A DNA stretch of 64,000 nucleotides from QHWT01 sp963755695 (GCA_963755695.1 CAVWLB010000001.1:186001-250000); one strand, 5' to 3'. Shown: positions 11,030 to 21,214, counted from the first letter of the stretch. The notes: generated by a model from the sequence alone, not told the origin. Translations and numbers: made by a program.

Positions 11030-11991
11030 CATCGGCCACGCAGAACGGAGATGGATGCGGGAGATGCCAGATGCCGAAGGACATTCGATCGATGACGCGT
11101 CGTGAATGGCTGCAGTTGACGGCGATGGGCGCCATCGCCACGGCAGGGCTGCCGTCGCTCTTTGCACAGAGCAAGCGCCCGCTCGGCGTGCAGCTCTATA
11201 CGGTCCGCGACAAGCTCGGCCCGGATGCGGACGCCACGCTCAAGGCCATCGCCTCGATTGGCTACAAGGAGGTCGAGCTCCTGCGTGGGCACGCGGCGCG
11301 CATCGCGCCGCTGGCGAAGGCGCACGGACTGCAGCCAGTCAGTATGCACATCGAGCCGCCCCTCCTTACGGGAAATTGGGAGCCCTGGGCTGAAGCCGTC
11401 AAGCCGGAGGATCGATCGACGCTCGAGCGCACCCTCTCTGAGGCGAAGTCATACGGTGTGGAGTACGCGGTCGTCAGCTACTTGATGCCCGGAGAGCGCG
11501 GGGGCGGTCAGGCGTTCTTCGAGAAGTTTGCCGAGCAGTTGAATCGTGCAGGGGAGATGGGAAAGCAGGCGGGGGTACAAATCGGATATCACAATCATGG
11601 ATTCGAATTCGAGGCGCTCCCCGACGGCCGGCGTCCGCTCGACGTGCTGGTGTCGCGCACCGATCCGTCGCTGGTGCGACTCGAGCTCGACGTGTTCTGG
11701 GTCGGGATCACCGGCGCGAACCCCGTCGATCTGCTGGCACAGTACAAAGGGCGGGTCGCGCTCGTCCACTTGAAGGACAAGGCCAAGGACGCCGCGCGCA
11801 CGACCGACGAACGGAAAGTGGCAAAGGAAACGTTCAAAGAGGTGGGAAGCGGCTCGCTCGACTTTCGGGCGATCCTCAAGGCGGCTGAAGCTGCCGGCGT
11901 CGAACACTACTTCGTCGAACAAGATCACACGCCCGGCGATCCGATTGCGAGTCTGCGCAAGAGTTACGAGTTCCTGCAGACGATCGCCTGA
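11026..11991 (+). CDS. Sugar phosphate isomerase/epimerase-like TIM barrel, exported
   Basis: Xylose-isomerase-like TIM barrel of the AP_endonuc_2 fold. Residues 23-48 form a Tat leader (MTRREWLQLTAMGAIATAG). LGVQLYTVRDKLGPD, IGYKEVELL, YAVVSYLMPGE, IGYHNHGFEFE, LELDVFWVG, VALVHLKDKA and HYFVEQDHTP follow, giving the His, Glu and Asp metal ligands. Paired with the GMC dehydrogenase and its subunit 3, it probably acts on a 3-keto or related sugar in the periplasm. It is coupled to the preceding gene by ATGA. If the coupling start is not used, ATG 11092 gives a normal-length Tat signal. Confidence 0.85.
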   Translation: MTSATQNGDGCGRCQMPKDIRSMTRREWLQLTAMGAIATAGLPSLFAQSKRPLGVQLYTVRDKLGPDADATLKAIASIGYKEVELLRGHAARIAPLAKAHGLQPVSMHIEPPLLTGNWEPWAEAVKPEDRSTLERTLSEAKSYGVEYAVVSYLMPGERGGGQAFFEKFAEQLNRAGEMGKQAGVQIGYHNHGFEFEALPDGRRPLDVLVSRTDPSLVRLELDVFWVGITGANPVDLLAQYKGRVALVHLKDKAKDAARTTDERKVAKETFKEVGSGSLDFRAILKAAEAAGVEHYFVEQDHTPGDPIASLRKSYEFLQTIA

Positions 11992-12047
11992 TGTCGGCGC
12001 AAGCATCCGGCCGCAGTGGGATTGAGGCTGGAGCTCACTGCATCGGG

Positions 12048-12869
12048 CTAGACCGCCGAGCTGCCCCGCAGCAACGGCTGTTTTGTGTATTGAGACGGCA
12101 CCGACACGATCGGCTCGTCGAGCGGCGTCTGGCCGTTGCGCCGGCCGACGACACGGACATAACCCAGGTAGCGTCCCCGATCGGCTTCGAGCGCCGCGAT
12201 CTCCGTGGCGTTGTCCGGTGCGACCACGTGGTGCCAGTCGAGCCAGCGCTGCCAACCTTCAGGCATCGTGTCGGCAACCTCGATGTTGATGATCCGCGTG
12301 CGCTCCCAATGCCGCCGCCACCATGCCGCCGAATGCAGGCACCAGAGATCCAGACTCCACCACTCGCGAAGATGATCAGGAAGTGAGCTCTCGATCTCCT
12401 GCATCAGTCCGGCGCCCGCGATACCGATCGCGCCGCCCGGCTTCAGGAACCGGGCGAGGTAGTTCAAGTACAGGTCGTCGGTTCCGAAGTAGGGGAATGC
12501 GTCGATACAAACGATCGCGTCGAAAAAATCCTGAGCGAAGGGAAGCGCCCGCGCATCGGCGTGCAGCGGGAACACGCCCTGGTCGACGCCCGCGTCGCGG
12601 ATCCGCTGCAGGTTGTCGGAGACACTGAACCAGAGGTCGACGGCCCACACCTCGACCCCGAATTCACTTCGCAGAAAGATCGACGATGAGGCTTGGCCGC
12701 AGCCCAGATCCAGGACTCGCATGCCGGCCTTCAGATTCAACGCGGCAGTGAGCCATTCGGTGATCCAGAGCGCATTGGCGCCGCCACTGGCGCCGGCCAG
12801 CACCCAATCCGGATTGTATCGGGACGCGCGCGGAAATCGCTCCGATGCCAGCCGGGTGTCGGGCGTCAC
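12048..12869 (-). CDS. SAM-dependent methyltransferase
   Basis: 273 residues, class I Rossmann methyltransferase. Motif I is VLDLGCGQASSSIFL, the acidic end of strand 2 is VWAVDLW, and DAIVCIDAFPYFG and LARFLKPGGAIGI mark strands 4 and 5. GTG at 12867-12869 overlaps the TGA of the upstream amidohydrolase (GTGA), so translation is coupled. The open frame continues much further upstream but there it is only the antisense-like shadow of the amidohydrolase. The substrate is unknown. The WW-rich C-terminal part resembles small-molecule methyltransferases. Confidence 0.8.
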   Translation of the reverse strand: MTPDTRLASERFPRASRYNPDWVLAGASGGANALWITEWLTAALNLKAGMRVLDLGCGQASSSIFLRSEFGVEVWAVDLWFSVSDNLQRIRDAGVDQGVFPLHADARALPFAQDFFDAIVCIDAFPYFGTDDLYLNYLARFLKPGGAIGIAGAGLMQEIESSLPDHLREWWSLDLWCLHSAAWWRRHWERTRIINIEVADTMPEGWQRWLDWHHVVAPDNATEIAALEADRGRYLGYVRVVGRRNGQTPLDEPIVSVPSQYTKQPLLRGSSAV

Positions 12870-14056
12870 GTGAGGCCCAGCAGTCGCGCGGCGTTGTCGT
12901 GATAGACCTTGCGCAGGATCGGCTCCGGCAGCCCGAGGCCGTAAATTCGCCATCGACCCTGTGGTGGTACCGGTGCCGGCGCGTAGTCGAAGTACTCGTC
13001 GTCGGTCTCGAGAAACCGGAAATAGATTTCGTAGAGCGCCTCGCCGAAAATCTGCTGCGGTGTCTCCGTGCCGTGAGGCACCGCATCCGTGCCAAACAGC
13101 ACCCGATCCTGGTAGCGATCGAAGAAGCGCCCTGACGTTCGCGGCTGCCGGCCGAGTTCGCCGATGCGGGCGGCCGTCTCGACGAACATGTTCGGGTACT
13201 TGTCCATGCATTCGCCGACGTAGCCCAGGTTCTCGGCGTTGTTTCCCACGTGTAGCGTGACGAATGTCGTCTTCGGGTGACGTGCGAGCACGCGGTTGCG
13301 GGCTTCCAGGAGCGCTTTGTTGGTTGGAAAGTCGCGTCCGTAGAACGACCAGCTCGGGTGGTTGTTGAGTTCCTCGAACCGCTCGTTGTAGCGATCGATT
13401 GGCAGGAAGAAAGCTTCCGGATCCGCGATGTGCATCGCCACCGGCATCGAGTTGGCAGCGCAGGCTTCCCACATCGGGTCGAACCGCCGATCGTCGATCG
13501 CGACGAGCGGCCCGGTCGTGATCTGCTCGCGGAGATAAAGGCCGAGCGTCTTCAAGACCTTCAGGCCGCGCGCTCCGAGCTTGTGCGCTCGTTCGATCTC
13601 CAGGCCCTGGTCGCGCGCGTAGTTCGGCCGATTGGCGTCGCTCCATCGCGGTTCCGCAAACGTGAGGAAGCGGCCGGGGTGCGCGGTCTGGTATCGCTGG
13701 ATACTCTCCTCGAGCCCGCGCCCGACGCCGCCGGTCAGGTTGACCATGGTGCCCAGGTTCACCTTGTCCATGACTGCCAGCAGTTCGGCCGGCGGCGCCA
13801 GAAAGCGCCGCTCCTCACCCTGGGCGACGCCGCCAGTGCTCGCCGCACTGAAGCCGAGATGTGTGTGGAAGTCGATCACCGGAAAGCGCGCGCGCGGCAC
13901 CCGCGTTTCCGGCACGTGCAGCATGCTGCGCGGCTGGAAGTCCTTCAGATCGAGCGGTACCGCCTTATGCTCCGTGGCCGCACCCCGTTGAGCGGCCGCA
14001 GGCACCTTGACGAGTGCCGCCGCCGCAAGCGTCGAGAACCATTCGCGTCGATTCAT
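12866..14056 (-). CDS. Amidohydrolase family 2 (TIM-barrel) protein, Tat-exported
   Basis: 396 residues. Tat leader MNRREWFSTLAAAALVKVPA. The amidohydrolase_2 motifs are FPVIDFHTHLG (HxH), a Lys-containing LGARGLKVLKTLGL, MPVAMHIADPEAF, FVTLHVGNNAENL and DRVLFGTDAVPHG (metal Asp). Members hydrolyse or decarboxylate aromatic or lactone substrates. The C-terminal block GRWRIYGLGLPEPILRKVYH is nearly repeated in the gene at 34639, so the two are paralogues. It is first in a two-gene unit with the methyltransferase; the amidohydrolase at 14096 lies 39 bp upstream on the same strand and may be co-transcribed. Confidence 0.85.
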   Translation of the reverse strand: MNRREWFSTLAAAALVKVPAAAQRGAATEHKAVPLDLKDFQPRSMLHVPETRVPRARFPVIDFHTHLGFSAASTGGVAQGEERRFLAPPAELLAVMDKVNLGTMVNLTGGVGRGLEESIQRYQTAHPGRFLTFAEPRWSDANRPNYARDQGLEIERAHKLGARGLKVLKTLGLYLREQITTGPLVAIDDRRFDPMWEACAANSMPVAMHIADPEAFFLPIDRYNERFEELNNHPSWSFYGRDFPTNKALLEARNRVLARHPKTTFVTLHVGNNAENLGYVGECMDKYPNMFVETAARIGELGRQPRTSGRFFDRYQDRVLFGTDAVPHGTETPQQIFGEALYEIYFRFLETDDEYFDYAPAPVPPQGRWRIYGLGLPEPILRKVYHDNAARLLGLT

Positions 14057-14095
14057 CGCGAAAGGCTTGTACCTCGTCGGCCGCCGGATTTCAAC

Positions 14096-15037
14096 TCATA
14101 GACCATGGAGCAGTTTCCTGGCGTTGTGATAGAGCAGTTTCCGTTCGATGGCCTTGTTCGCCGCCAGCCGGCGAATCGTGCCAATCGTCTGCGCCCCCTG
14201 GCACCCGGGTCCGCTGCCTTCGACGTCGGTGCAGTCGCTCCCGAAGAGGAGCTTGTCCTGATGCCGGACCAGGAAATCGCGGGTGAACGCCTCGTCGCGG
14301 GTGAGCGCATTGAGACCCGAACCCGCCGACAGATCCCCATACATGTTCGGGTAATCGCTCAGGTATCGATCCGTCAATCCGCCAGGGGTCACGGGGCCCT
14401 TGGGATACATCGCCGTTTGATCGTGGTTGTTCTTGTCGATGTTCGCCCACCAGGTTTGCGCGTGCCCGATGAAATCGACCTTCGGATACTTCTCCAGCAT
14501 CTTGTGGAACCGCTCGAAGCCGTAGTTGTACATCTCGAACTGCCAATGCATCAGAACCGGCACCTGGCGAGCTTCGGCAAGGCGGTATAACTTCTGCATC
14601 TCCGGCGAATCGCACTCGACGCCGAATTTCTGTTCGCCGATGACGACCGCGCCGCGCCGGAGATATGCGTCGATTGTCTGCGAGGCATCCGGGAGATCCG
14701 GCACGTCGTTGGCGCCGAACCTGAACTCGTCGCGGTGCGCTTGTGCGAGGCGGAAACAGGCGTCGTTGCCGAGACATTGCGCCTGCAGCCCGTTCGAGAC
14801 GCCTTCATGCGTCGAGGCGGTGCTCACCGGCCGGCCCGCGGGCAGCAGGACGGTCATCGTCGCACCCATCGCGCGCTGGTGCGCGACCAGCGCCTCGTCC
14901 GATCGCCCGGTGTAGCCAACGTGCTGGTGGATGTCGATGATAGGCTCAGCCGCCGCGTCAGTTGTCCCCCTGTTGTCTTGCAACCGGAGGCCAATCAGGC
15001 CAATGCTGGATGCGGTCAAAAAGTCGCGACGGTTCAT
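14096..15037 (-). CDS. Amidohydrolase family 2 protein
   Basis: 313 residues from ATG 15037. A short Tat-like leader (MNRRDFLTASSIGLIGL) is followed by IIDIHQHVGYTGRSDE (HxH), RRGAVVIGEQKFG (possible bridging or catalytic Lys region), VPVLMHWQFE, VDFIGHAQTWW and KLLFGSDCTDVEG (metal Asp). It has the same fold as its downstream neighbour but low similarity to it, so a different substrate is likely. The longer frame upstream of 15037 has no leader and would overlap the divergent promoter region, so it was not used. Confidence 0.85.
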   Translation of the reverse strand: MNRRDFLTASSIGLIGLRLQDNRGTTDAAAEPIIDIHQHVGYTGRSDEALVAHQRAMGATMTVLLPAGRPVSTASTHEGVSNGLQAQCLGNDACFRLAQAHRDEFRFGANDVPDLPDASQTIDAYLRRGAVVIGEQKFGVECDSPEMQKLYRLAEARQVPVLMHWQFEMYNYGFERFHKMLEKYPKVDFIGHAQTWWANIDKNNHDQTAMYPKGPVTPGGLTDRYLSDYPNMYGDLSAGSGLNALTRDEAFTRDFLVRHQDKLLFGSDCTDVEGSGPGCQGAQTIGTIRRLAANKAIERKLLYHNARKLLHGL

Positions 15038-15072
15038 GTGACGTATTCTGCACGAAGGAGAATCGACCCGAT

Positions 15073-17766
15073 ATGTCTGTCTCGCGCGTGCGTGTGATCG
15101 CACCGTTCGTGGTAACCGCAGCCGTTTCGGCCTTCGGTTATCAGAGCTCGCCGTCAAATCGTCCCTGGCCGCCGGGGGTGCAGAAGGTCTCGGACCAGTC
15201 GCCTCCCCTCTCCCCGGAAGCCGCGCTGAAGACCTTCTACATGCCGCCCGGCTATCACCTCGAGCTCGTCGCGAGCGAACCGTTGATTCAGGAACCCGTG
15301 GCGCTCGACTGGGACCTGGAGGGACGTCTCTGGGCCGTCGAGATGCCGGGCTTCATGGCCGACGTCACCGGCTCCAACGAATTCGATCCGATCGGACGCG
15401 TCGTGGTGCTGGAGGACACCAACGGCGACGGGCGGATGGACAAGCGCACCGTGTTTGCCGACGGCCTCGTCCTCGGGCGATCGTTGAAGATCCTCGAACA
15501 CGGCGTCCTGGTTGCCGAGCCGCCGAATCTCTGGTTGATGCGGGACACCGATGGGGATCTGCGCGCGGATGTGAAGGAGCTGGTAACCAACCAGTTCGGG
15601 CACCGTGAGGGGGATCCGCAGAATGCAGGCAATGGATTTCCGTGGACGCTGGACAACTGGCTGCACACGGCGGGCGAGACCGACCTCGAGCTGCGCCTCA
15701 GGAACGGCAACTTCGAGTTTCACAAGACCCTCGAGCAGGGTGAATGGGGAATTACCGAGGACGATGCCGGGCGGATTTACCGGAACACGAACGAGTCGGC
15801 GCTGCACGTCGACCTGGTGCAGACGGCGTATTACGCGCGCAACCCGAACCTGTTGCGCACTCGCGGCAGCTACGAGCGTCTCGCCGACGACAATCCCGAG
15901 CTGAACACCGTCTGGCCGGTGCGCCCCAACCCGGGTACCAACCGCGCGTACCAGATTGGCATCGATCGTCCCGACGGAACGCTCGCCAAGTTCACGTCCG
16001 TCTGCGCGCCGGTCGTCTATCGGGGCGATCGGCTGCCTGCCGATCTCTACGGCAGCGTGTTCGTCGCCGAGCCCGCCGCCAACGTGGTCAGCCGGATCGT
16101 GCTCGACGACAGCAGCGGGACGCTCGGTGCGCGCAAGGCCTACGATCGTGGAGAATTCCTGGCCTCGACCGACGAACGGTTTCGTCCCGTCTACATCTCC
16201 AATGCCCCCGATGGCACGCTCTACATTGCGGACATGTACCGCGGGATCATCGAGCACCGCATCTCGACGACCCTCTACCTGCGCGATCAGATCCTCACTC
16301 GCAAGCTCGATCGTCCGACCGGCATGGGACGGATCTATCGGGTGATGCACGACACGACGACTCGCGACACATCGGGAGGCCTTTCGAAAGCGTCCCCCGA
16401 TGACCTGGTCGCGATGCTGCGCCACCCGAACGGTTGGCGACGCGATACCGCGCAGCGCCTGATCGTCGAGCGCGGCCTCAAGTCGATGGCGCCATCGCTG
16501 GTCTCGCTGGCACGAGACACGCGCGATTGGCGCGCGCGCCTGCGTGCGCTGTGGACGCTCGACGGGCTCGACGCGCTCACTCCGGCATTGGTGACCCGGG
16601 CGCTGGACGACGAGTCGAAATACGTGCGAGCGTCTGCCGTCCGCCTGTCGGAGCGATGGCTCGCCGACGGCAGCGAAGAAATCGCGACCGCGTTGTCGAA
16701 GAAGATTGACGACCCCGACGAGTCCGTGCGGCGTCAGGTGGCCGCGTCGCTCGGTTCGATGCCGAAAGAGCCACGCGAGACGGCGATCGCCACACTGCTC
16801 GAACGCCACGGGGACGACCCCGTCACCATGGATGCGGCGCTCAGCAGCCTCGCTGGCAGCGAAGCGATGGTTCTTCAGAAGATCGCGCAGTCGGACAGCG
16901 ATCCGACACCGCAGCGCGAAGCGGCCGTCACGATGCTGGCCGCAACGATCGTCCACGGTGCGGACGATAGCGCGGCCCGGGATCTGTTTGCCTCAGTGGC
17001 CGATGGAAGCCGTCCGATGTGGGTCCGTTCGGCAGTGCTGCGCGGAGCGGAAGTGGCGCTCCTTGGCGCGGCAATGCCAGGCAGCGCAAGCCGTACCTTG
17101 AAGACTGCCGATGTTCCCGCAAACCTGCCGTGTCCCACCTGTCCCGGTGGACGCGCAGGGCCCGGTGGAGCGTATGCGTACCAGCGCCCCGGAGATCCCA
17201 CCATTGAAGATCCGGCGAGCCGTCTGGGACCTTCGCTGCGACTCGAGCGGGAACCGGAGGCCTTGACCAGCCTTGCCGCGGCCGGCGGGGAGTTGAGCGC
17301 GCGAGTGACGGCGCTCCTCACGCACGTGTCGTGGCCCGGTAAGCGGGGCGAAAAGATTGTCACCCCGTTGAGCGAGGAAGAACAGCAGCGCTTCGACCGC
17401 GGCCGCGAGGTCTACCGGAACATTTGCCAGGCCTGCCATCAGCCCGATGGGCGCGGCCAGGAAAAGCTCGCGCCAAGTCTGATCGCCTCGCCTCTCGCGC
17501 TGGCGGAAAGTCCGGAGATCCCGGCCCGTATTCTCCTCAACGGGAAAGAAGGGCCAATCGGGCTGATGCCGCCAATCGGGTCCGCGTTGACCGACGATCA
17601 GATTGCGGCCGTGCTGACCTACGTTCGACGGGAGTGGGGCAACGAGGCCACGCCGGTCGATCCAGCGCTCATCAAGACCATGCGTGGCCTGACCGCGAGT
17701 CGTACGCGGCCGTGGACCAACGACGAACTCAAGGCGCTGCTTCCGTCGGGCCGCGGAGGACGGTGA
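15073..17766 (+). CDS. PVC-type membrane-bound dehydrogenase with HEAT repeats and cytochrome c domain
   Basis: 897 residues. Signal peptide, then an N-terminal beta-propeller of the kind found in PVC-type dehydrogenase proteins (YHLELVASEPLIQEPVALDWD, GRLWAVEMPGF, DTNGDGRMDKRTVFADGL, GNGFPWTLDNWLHTAGE). A central HEAT-like helical region (about 440-650) and a C-terminal class I cytochrome c (CQACH near residue 786, distal Met in LMPPIGSAL) follow. These periplasmic proteins are thought to oxidise sugars or alcohols and pass electrons to the cytochrome. A GAAGGAG ribosome-binding site precedes ATG 15073. It is divergent from the amidohydrolase at 15037, with only 35 bp between the starts. Confidence 0.85.
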   Translation: MSVSRVRVIAPFVVTAAVSAFGYQSSPSNRPWPPGVQKVSDQSPPLSPEAALKTFYMPPGYHLELVASEPLIQEPVALDWDLEGRLWAVEMPGFMADVTGSNEFDPIGRVVVLEDTNGDGRMDKRTVFADGLVLGRSLKILEHGVLVAEPPNLWLMRDTDGDLRADVKELVTNQFGHREGDPQNAGNGFPWTLDNWLHTAGETDLELRLRNGNFEFHKTLEQGEWGITEDDAGRIYRNTNESALHVDLVQTAYYARNPNLLRTRGSYERLADDNPELNTVWPVRPNPGTNRAYQIGIDRPDGTLAKFTSVCAPVVYRGDRLPADLYGSVFVAEPAANVVSRIVLDDSSGTLGARKAYDRGEFLASTDERFRPVYISNAPDGTLYIADMYRGIIEHRISTTLYLRDQILTRKLDRPTGMGRIYRVMHDTTTRDTSGGLSKASPDDLVAMLRHPNGWRRDTAQRLIVERGLKSMAPSLVSLARDTRDWRARLRALWTLDGLDALTPALVTRALDDESKYVRASAVRLSERWLADGSEEIATALSKKIDDPDESVRRQVAASLGSMPKEPRETAIATLLERHGDDPVTMDAALSSLAGSEAMVLQKIAQSDSDPTPQREAAVTMLAATIVHGADDSAARDLFASVADGSRPMWVRSAVLRGAEVALLGAAMPGSASRTLKTADVPANLPCPTCPGGRAGPGGAYAYQRPGDPTIEDPASRLGPSLRLEREPEALTSLAAAGGELSARVTALLTHVSWPGKRGEKIVTPLSEEEQQRFDRGREVYRNICQACHQPDGRGQEKLAPSLIASPLALAESPEIPARILLNGKEGPIGLMPPIGSALTDDQIAAVLTYVRREWGNEATPVDPALIKTMRGLTASRTRPWTNDELKALLPSGRGGR

Positions 17767-17793
17767 CCTCGTGGTCCGATCGGCCCACCAGGT

Positions 17794-19803
17794 TCAGCCC
17801 GACTGAATCTTGGGGAACTCGGTAATCCGGATGTTCGTGCAGCCGTAGGGAACGAGCGTGATGGTCTCGACCGGCTGATCCGAGATTGGCTTGCCGCGAT
17901 CCGACCACGCGACGTCGGCCGGCGACAGCTCGCCTGCCCAACCCTGCACCAGCTTCCACGACGCGATACGCCGCGCGCGTGCGGTTGCGGTGATCCCGGC
18001 ACCGTCGGGCGAGAAGGGCCGAGCGCCAATCGGGTGTTCCTCGAACGACAGCGACGCGTCGGGACGCTCCTCGTCGACAATCAGGCCATAATTCCACGGT
18101 GTCGTAGGCCGCACCTCGAAGTCGCCGTGCGGCAGCTCACGGTGCGGCTTGTCCGCGTTGACCCGCGTCCACTGCTCGCCGATCTTCAACGCGTAGACGA
18201 GCGGGCCACGCTCGACCGCGACCGCCTCGTTGTAGCGCCTGGTGACTCTCGCAGGCATCGGGAAACGCAGCGTCAACTGGGTTGCCTTCGTCCACTCCCG
18301 CTCCACTCGGTGCAGCGTCCCACTCGTCATCGGCTGCTCGCCCTCTGATCCAATGCGCAGCGTCGCGCGGTCGGCCCATGCTGGGACGCGCAGCAGCAAG
18401 GGAAAGCGAGCAGGAGCCGAAGGCGTGACGGTAACCGTGACCGTGTCTCTGAAGGGATAGTCCGTATCGACTTGCACGCTGACGGCAACATCGCCGAGGC
18501 GCGTCTCGACGCGGCACGGCGCCCACGCCGCGGCGGCCAGCCCCCCGTCGGCGGTCTTCATCCAGAGATGCGCGGCGAACTTCGGCCACCCCTGGTGCAT
18601 GTTCGACGTGCAGCAGCCATAGTTCGGCTCGAGCCCGAAGAGGTTCGACTCCGGACCGTTCGTCGTCCAGCCGTGCTCCGGATTGATCGTGCACTGCACT
18701 TGGTTGACCTGCTGATCGTATTGATGCGACCACATGTCGGGCGCAATCGCTGCCGGCAGCGCGTTGAAGGCGACTCGCTCCAGGCGATCGACAAAGCGTG
18801 GCTCGCCGAAGACCGAAAACAAGTGCTCGAGTGAATACATGAACTCCACGACCGAACAGAGCTCGGTTCCCTGGAGCGGGTTGCGTCCCGCGAGGCATTC
18901 GTCGCCGGTGAACATGCCCGTGACCTGGCCATGATGCTGGTCGAGAAAATCAATCATCGCGGTGCTGAAGGCGCGATCCTCAGGGCGCTGATCGAGTCGC
19001 CAACTCAGCGCCGACGCCTTCGTCGCCATCGTGGTGTTGACGACGTGCTTGGTCCATTTCCACAACCCGCGGCGCGGAGTAGGAATCGCGAGATCTTCTG
19101 TCGAGAGGAGTGCCTGGAAATCGATACCTTGCGCGCGCAGCTTCCGCGCGAGATCGAGCAGCCACGGCTCTCGCGTGCGCTCGTAGACGTAGAAGACCGA
19201 GACGAGCCCTTCGTACCAACGAAACTTGCCCCAATCGTAGAGCGGCGTCCGGTCCAGGCCGTTCAGCAGGGCGCGCAAGCTCCGCTGAAGCGCAGCCAGA
19301 ACCCGCGGGTCGCCGGTCGCATCGTGGTATTGGGCGAGCACCTTGTTTGCGAGCAGGATGGCCCACAGGTCGTAGCGCTTGCTGACCGCGTCGGCGGGAT
19401 ACGGTCCGTACCAGCCGTCAGCACGCTGATTAGCGACGATGTACTCGACATCGCGGGTAATCCGTTTCTTCAGCGGCTCGTCGTTCAGCAGCCAGGCCAG
19501 CGGGATCACGCCGTCCAGCCAATACGGCGCGCGCTCCCAGCCTTCGGCATTGCCGCCGAACCACTGGCTCTGACCGATGTCGGGCCAGAACTCGTCGAGA
19601 TGGCCGCTCAATCCCTGGGCCTGAAGGCGCAGCTGACGTTCCAGCCAACCCGCGGGGCGAATTGCACCGAGCGGCAGCGGGCGAAACTTGGGATCAGCCA
19701 GTGCGGGACTGGCCTGCGCCGATCGGGCACGCGGTGCGGCTCCCGCGGCGGCAACCCCGGCTGCCACGCTAGCGAGAAACGCTCGTCGATCGATGCGGGT
19801 CAT
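17794..19803 (-). CDS. GH127 beta-L-arabinofuranosidase-like glycoside hydrolase
   Basis: 669 residues, the usual family length. Tat leader (IDRRAFLASVAAGVAAAGAA). The (alpha/alpha)6 catalytic domain contains YWLDGVIPLAWLL, WYEGLVSVFYVYERT, GTELCSVVEFMYSLEH (Glu and Cys of the zinc site) and NYGCCTSNMHQGWP, whose two adjacent Cys, near residue 397, match the zinc-bound nucleophile Cys pair of HypBA1-type enzymes. A C-terminal beta-sandwich follows. Expected role: release of beta-L-arabinofuranose from plant glycans or glycoproteins in the periplasm. Convergent with the PVC-type gene. The GH51 gene at 24376 may act on related substrates. Confidence 0.9.
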   Translation of the reverse strand: MTRIDRRAFLASVAAGVAAAGAAPRARSAQASPALADPKFRPLPLGAIRPAGWLERQLRLQAQGLSGHLDEFWPDIGQSQWFGGNAEGWERAPYWLDGVIPLAWLLNDEPLKKRITRDVEYIVANQRADGWYGPYPADAVSKRYDLWAILLANKVLAQYHDATGDPRVLAALQRSLRALLNGLDRTPLYDWGKFRWYEGLVSVFYVYERTREPWLLDLARKLRAQGIDFQALLSTEDLAIPTPRRGLWKWTKHVVNTTMATKASALSWRLDQRPEDRAFSTAMIDFLDQHHGQVTGMFTGDECLAGRNPLQGTELCSVVEFMYSLEHLFSVFGEPRFVDRLERVAFNALPAAIAPDMWSHQYDQQVNQVQCTINPEHGWTTNGPESNLFGLEPNYGCCTSNMHQGWPKFAAHLWMKTADGGLAAAAWAPCRVETRLGDVAVSVQVDTDYPFRDTVTVTVTPSAPARFPLLLRVPAWADRATLRIGSEGEQPMTSGTLHRVEREWTKATQLTLRFPMPARVTRRYNEAVAVERGPLVYALKIGEQWTRVNADKPHRELPHGDFEVRPTTPWNYGLIVDEERPDASLSFEEHPIGARPFSPDGAGITATARARRIASWKLVQGWAGELSPADVAWSDRGKPISDQPVETITLVPYGCTNIRITEFPKIQSG

Positions 19804-19869
19804 CTATCGGCGACGCTACGCCGCGGTCTCATCGTTGTCAACGTCGAGCCCGCGTCGAGTCCGCGTCAC

Positions 19870-21214
19870 TCATTTGGAAACTGAAGCCGATGGGATTGCC
19901 GCGCCGTTGCGAATGACCGCCCCCTCCTTCATCACGAATTGGACGTGTTCAACGACACGGGTGTCGGCCAGCGGGTCGCCATCAACTCCGATTATGTCCG
20001 CGAAGGAACCTGCCTCGACAGCTCCGGTGAGGTGATCGACCTTGATCAGAGTCGGCGGCCGTGACGGTGGCGGCCCGAACGGCGTCGATGGCGGGCAGTC
20101 CATAGGCCTGCAGTCCCTCGAACACCATCGCGGTGGCGCGTCCACGGGTCTTATCGGGATAGCGGAACCACATATCCGATCCGAATGCGATGGTTACGCC
20201 CGCCTTTCGCGCCCGGTCCATCTTTGAACGCTCGCCCGCGATCCAGCCGTCCTTGATGGCTTCGATGTCGGACCGTGTGGCCATCGCGCGGGGTATCGGA
20301 AGGATGTCCTTGGGCCATACGGTTGGAACCAGCACGATGTGTTTGTCACGCATGGCCTGGAGCTGGGCGTCGCTGGCCTCGTCGCCGTGTTCGATCGAAT
20401 CGACACCAGCGGCAATCGCCGCTTCGATGCCGACACGCGTCGTGGCATGTGCGGCGACCCTGACCGATACGCGATGCGCTTCCTCGACGATTGCCTTGAG
20501 GGTGTCGTCGGAGATGACCCGCGGCCAGTCGTCCGCCACCACCTTGATCACATCGGCGCCAACCCGCAGATCTTCGAGCACCGCGCGGCGGCCTTCCTCG
20601 GGGCTACCGGCCGTGAGGAAATCCTCGTCAATCAACGTTCGGGCGACGGCACTCTGCACCGGCAGCGCCTGTCCACCCGGCGGGGCGATCTTGCGGGCCG
20701 CGGCGACAATTCTCGGCCCGGCAATCCAGTTGCTGCGAATGGCATCGCGCAGGGCGACGTCCCCGTCCACACCCGAATGGCCGACATTGCGTACGGTCGT
20801 GAATCCGGCGTCCAGCATCTCGCGCGCCATGGCGGCCCCAAGAAGCGCGCGCTTCGCCGCTGACGCCGTGGCGAGCGTGAGAATGAGGCTGTCCGACGGG
20901 CTGTCGCCGGGATCCATCGCCGCCAGCAGGTGTGCGTGGCAGTCGATCAGCCCCGGGAGAATCGTCAGGCGACCGAGGTCGATGAGGGTGGCGTTCTTTG
21001 GGGCGGCCGCTCTGACGGTGGCGAAGTCGGCGATCTGTCGAATCCGTCCACCCTCGATCCAGATACCCTGGTCTGACCGGTAGACACCCGCGCGCACGTC
21101 GAGCAGCCTGCCGGCGCGGACCACGCTCGATGGCGGCGCCCCTTCTGTTTGCGTCCGCACCGGGATCATGCCGAGCGTCAGCGCCCCGAGTAGGATGCAT
21201 CCGGAAATGCGCAT
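19870..21214 (-). CDS. Imidazolonepropionase-like metal-dependent amidohydrolase, one frameshift
   Basis: About 447 residues. Signal peptide, then IDCHAHLLAAMD (HxH), GADVIKVVADDW (carboxylated-Lys candidate), VAAHATTRVG, GVDSIEHGDEA and IAFGSDMWF (metal Asp), as in the imidazolonepropionase/prolidase-like (M38) amidohydrolases. One extra base near 20050 breaks the frame. The C-terminal beta part (VEAGSFADIIGVDGDPL and on) continues in the neighbouring frame to 19870. Periplasmic hydrolysis of a dipeptide, lactam or similar ring is plausible. The single clean frameshift may be an assembly error. Confidence 0.8.

Noticed and set aside
12870..13646. N-terminal extension of the methyltransferase frame
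   Set aside because: It overlaps the amidohydrolase gene in another frame and has no domain; the GTG at 12869 overlapping the TGA is a better start.
15154..16956. 600-codon open frame on the minus strand
   Set aside because: It lies wholly antisense to the PVC-type dehydrogenase gene and has no motifs; long antisense frames are expected at this GC content.
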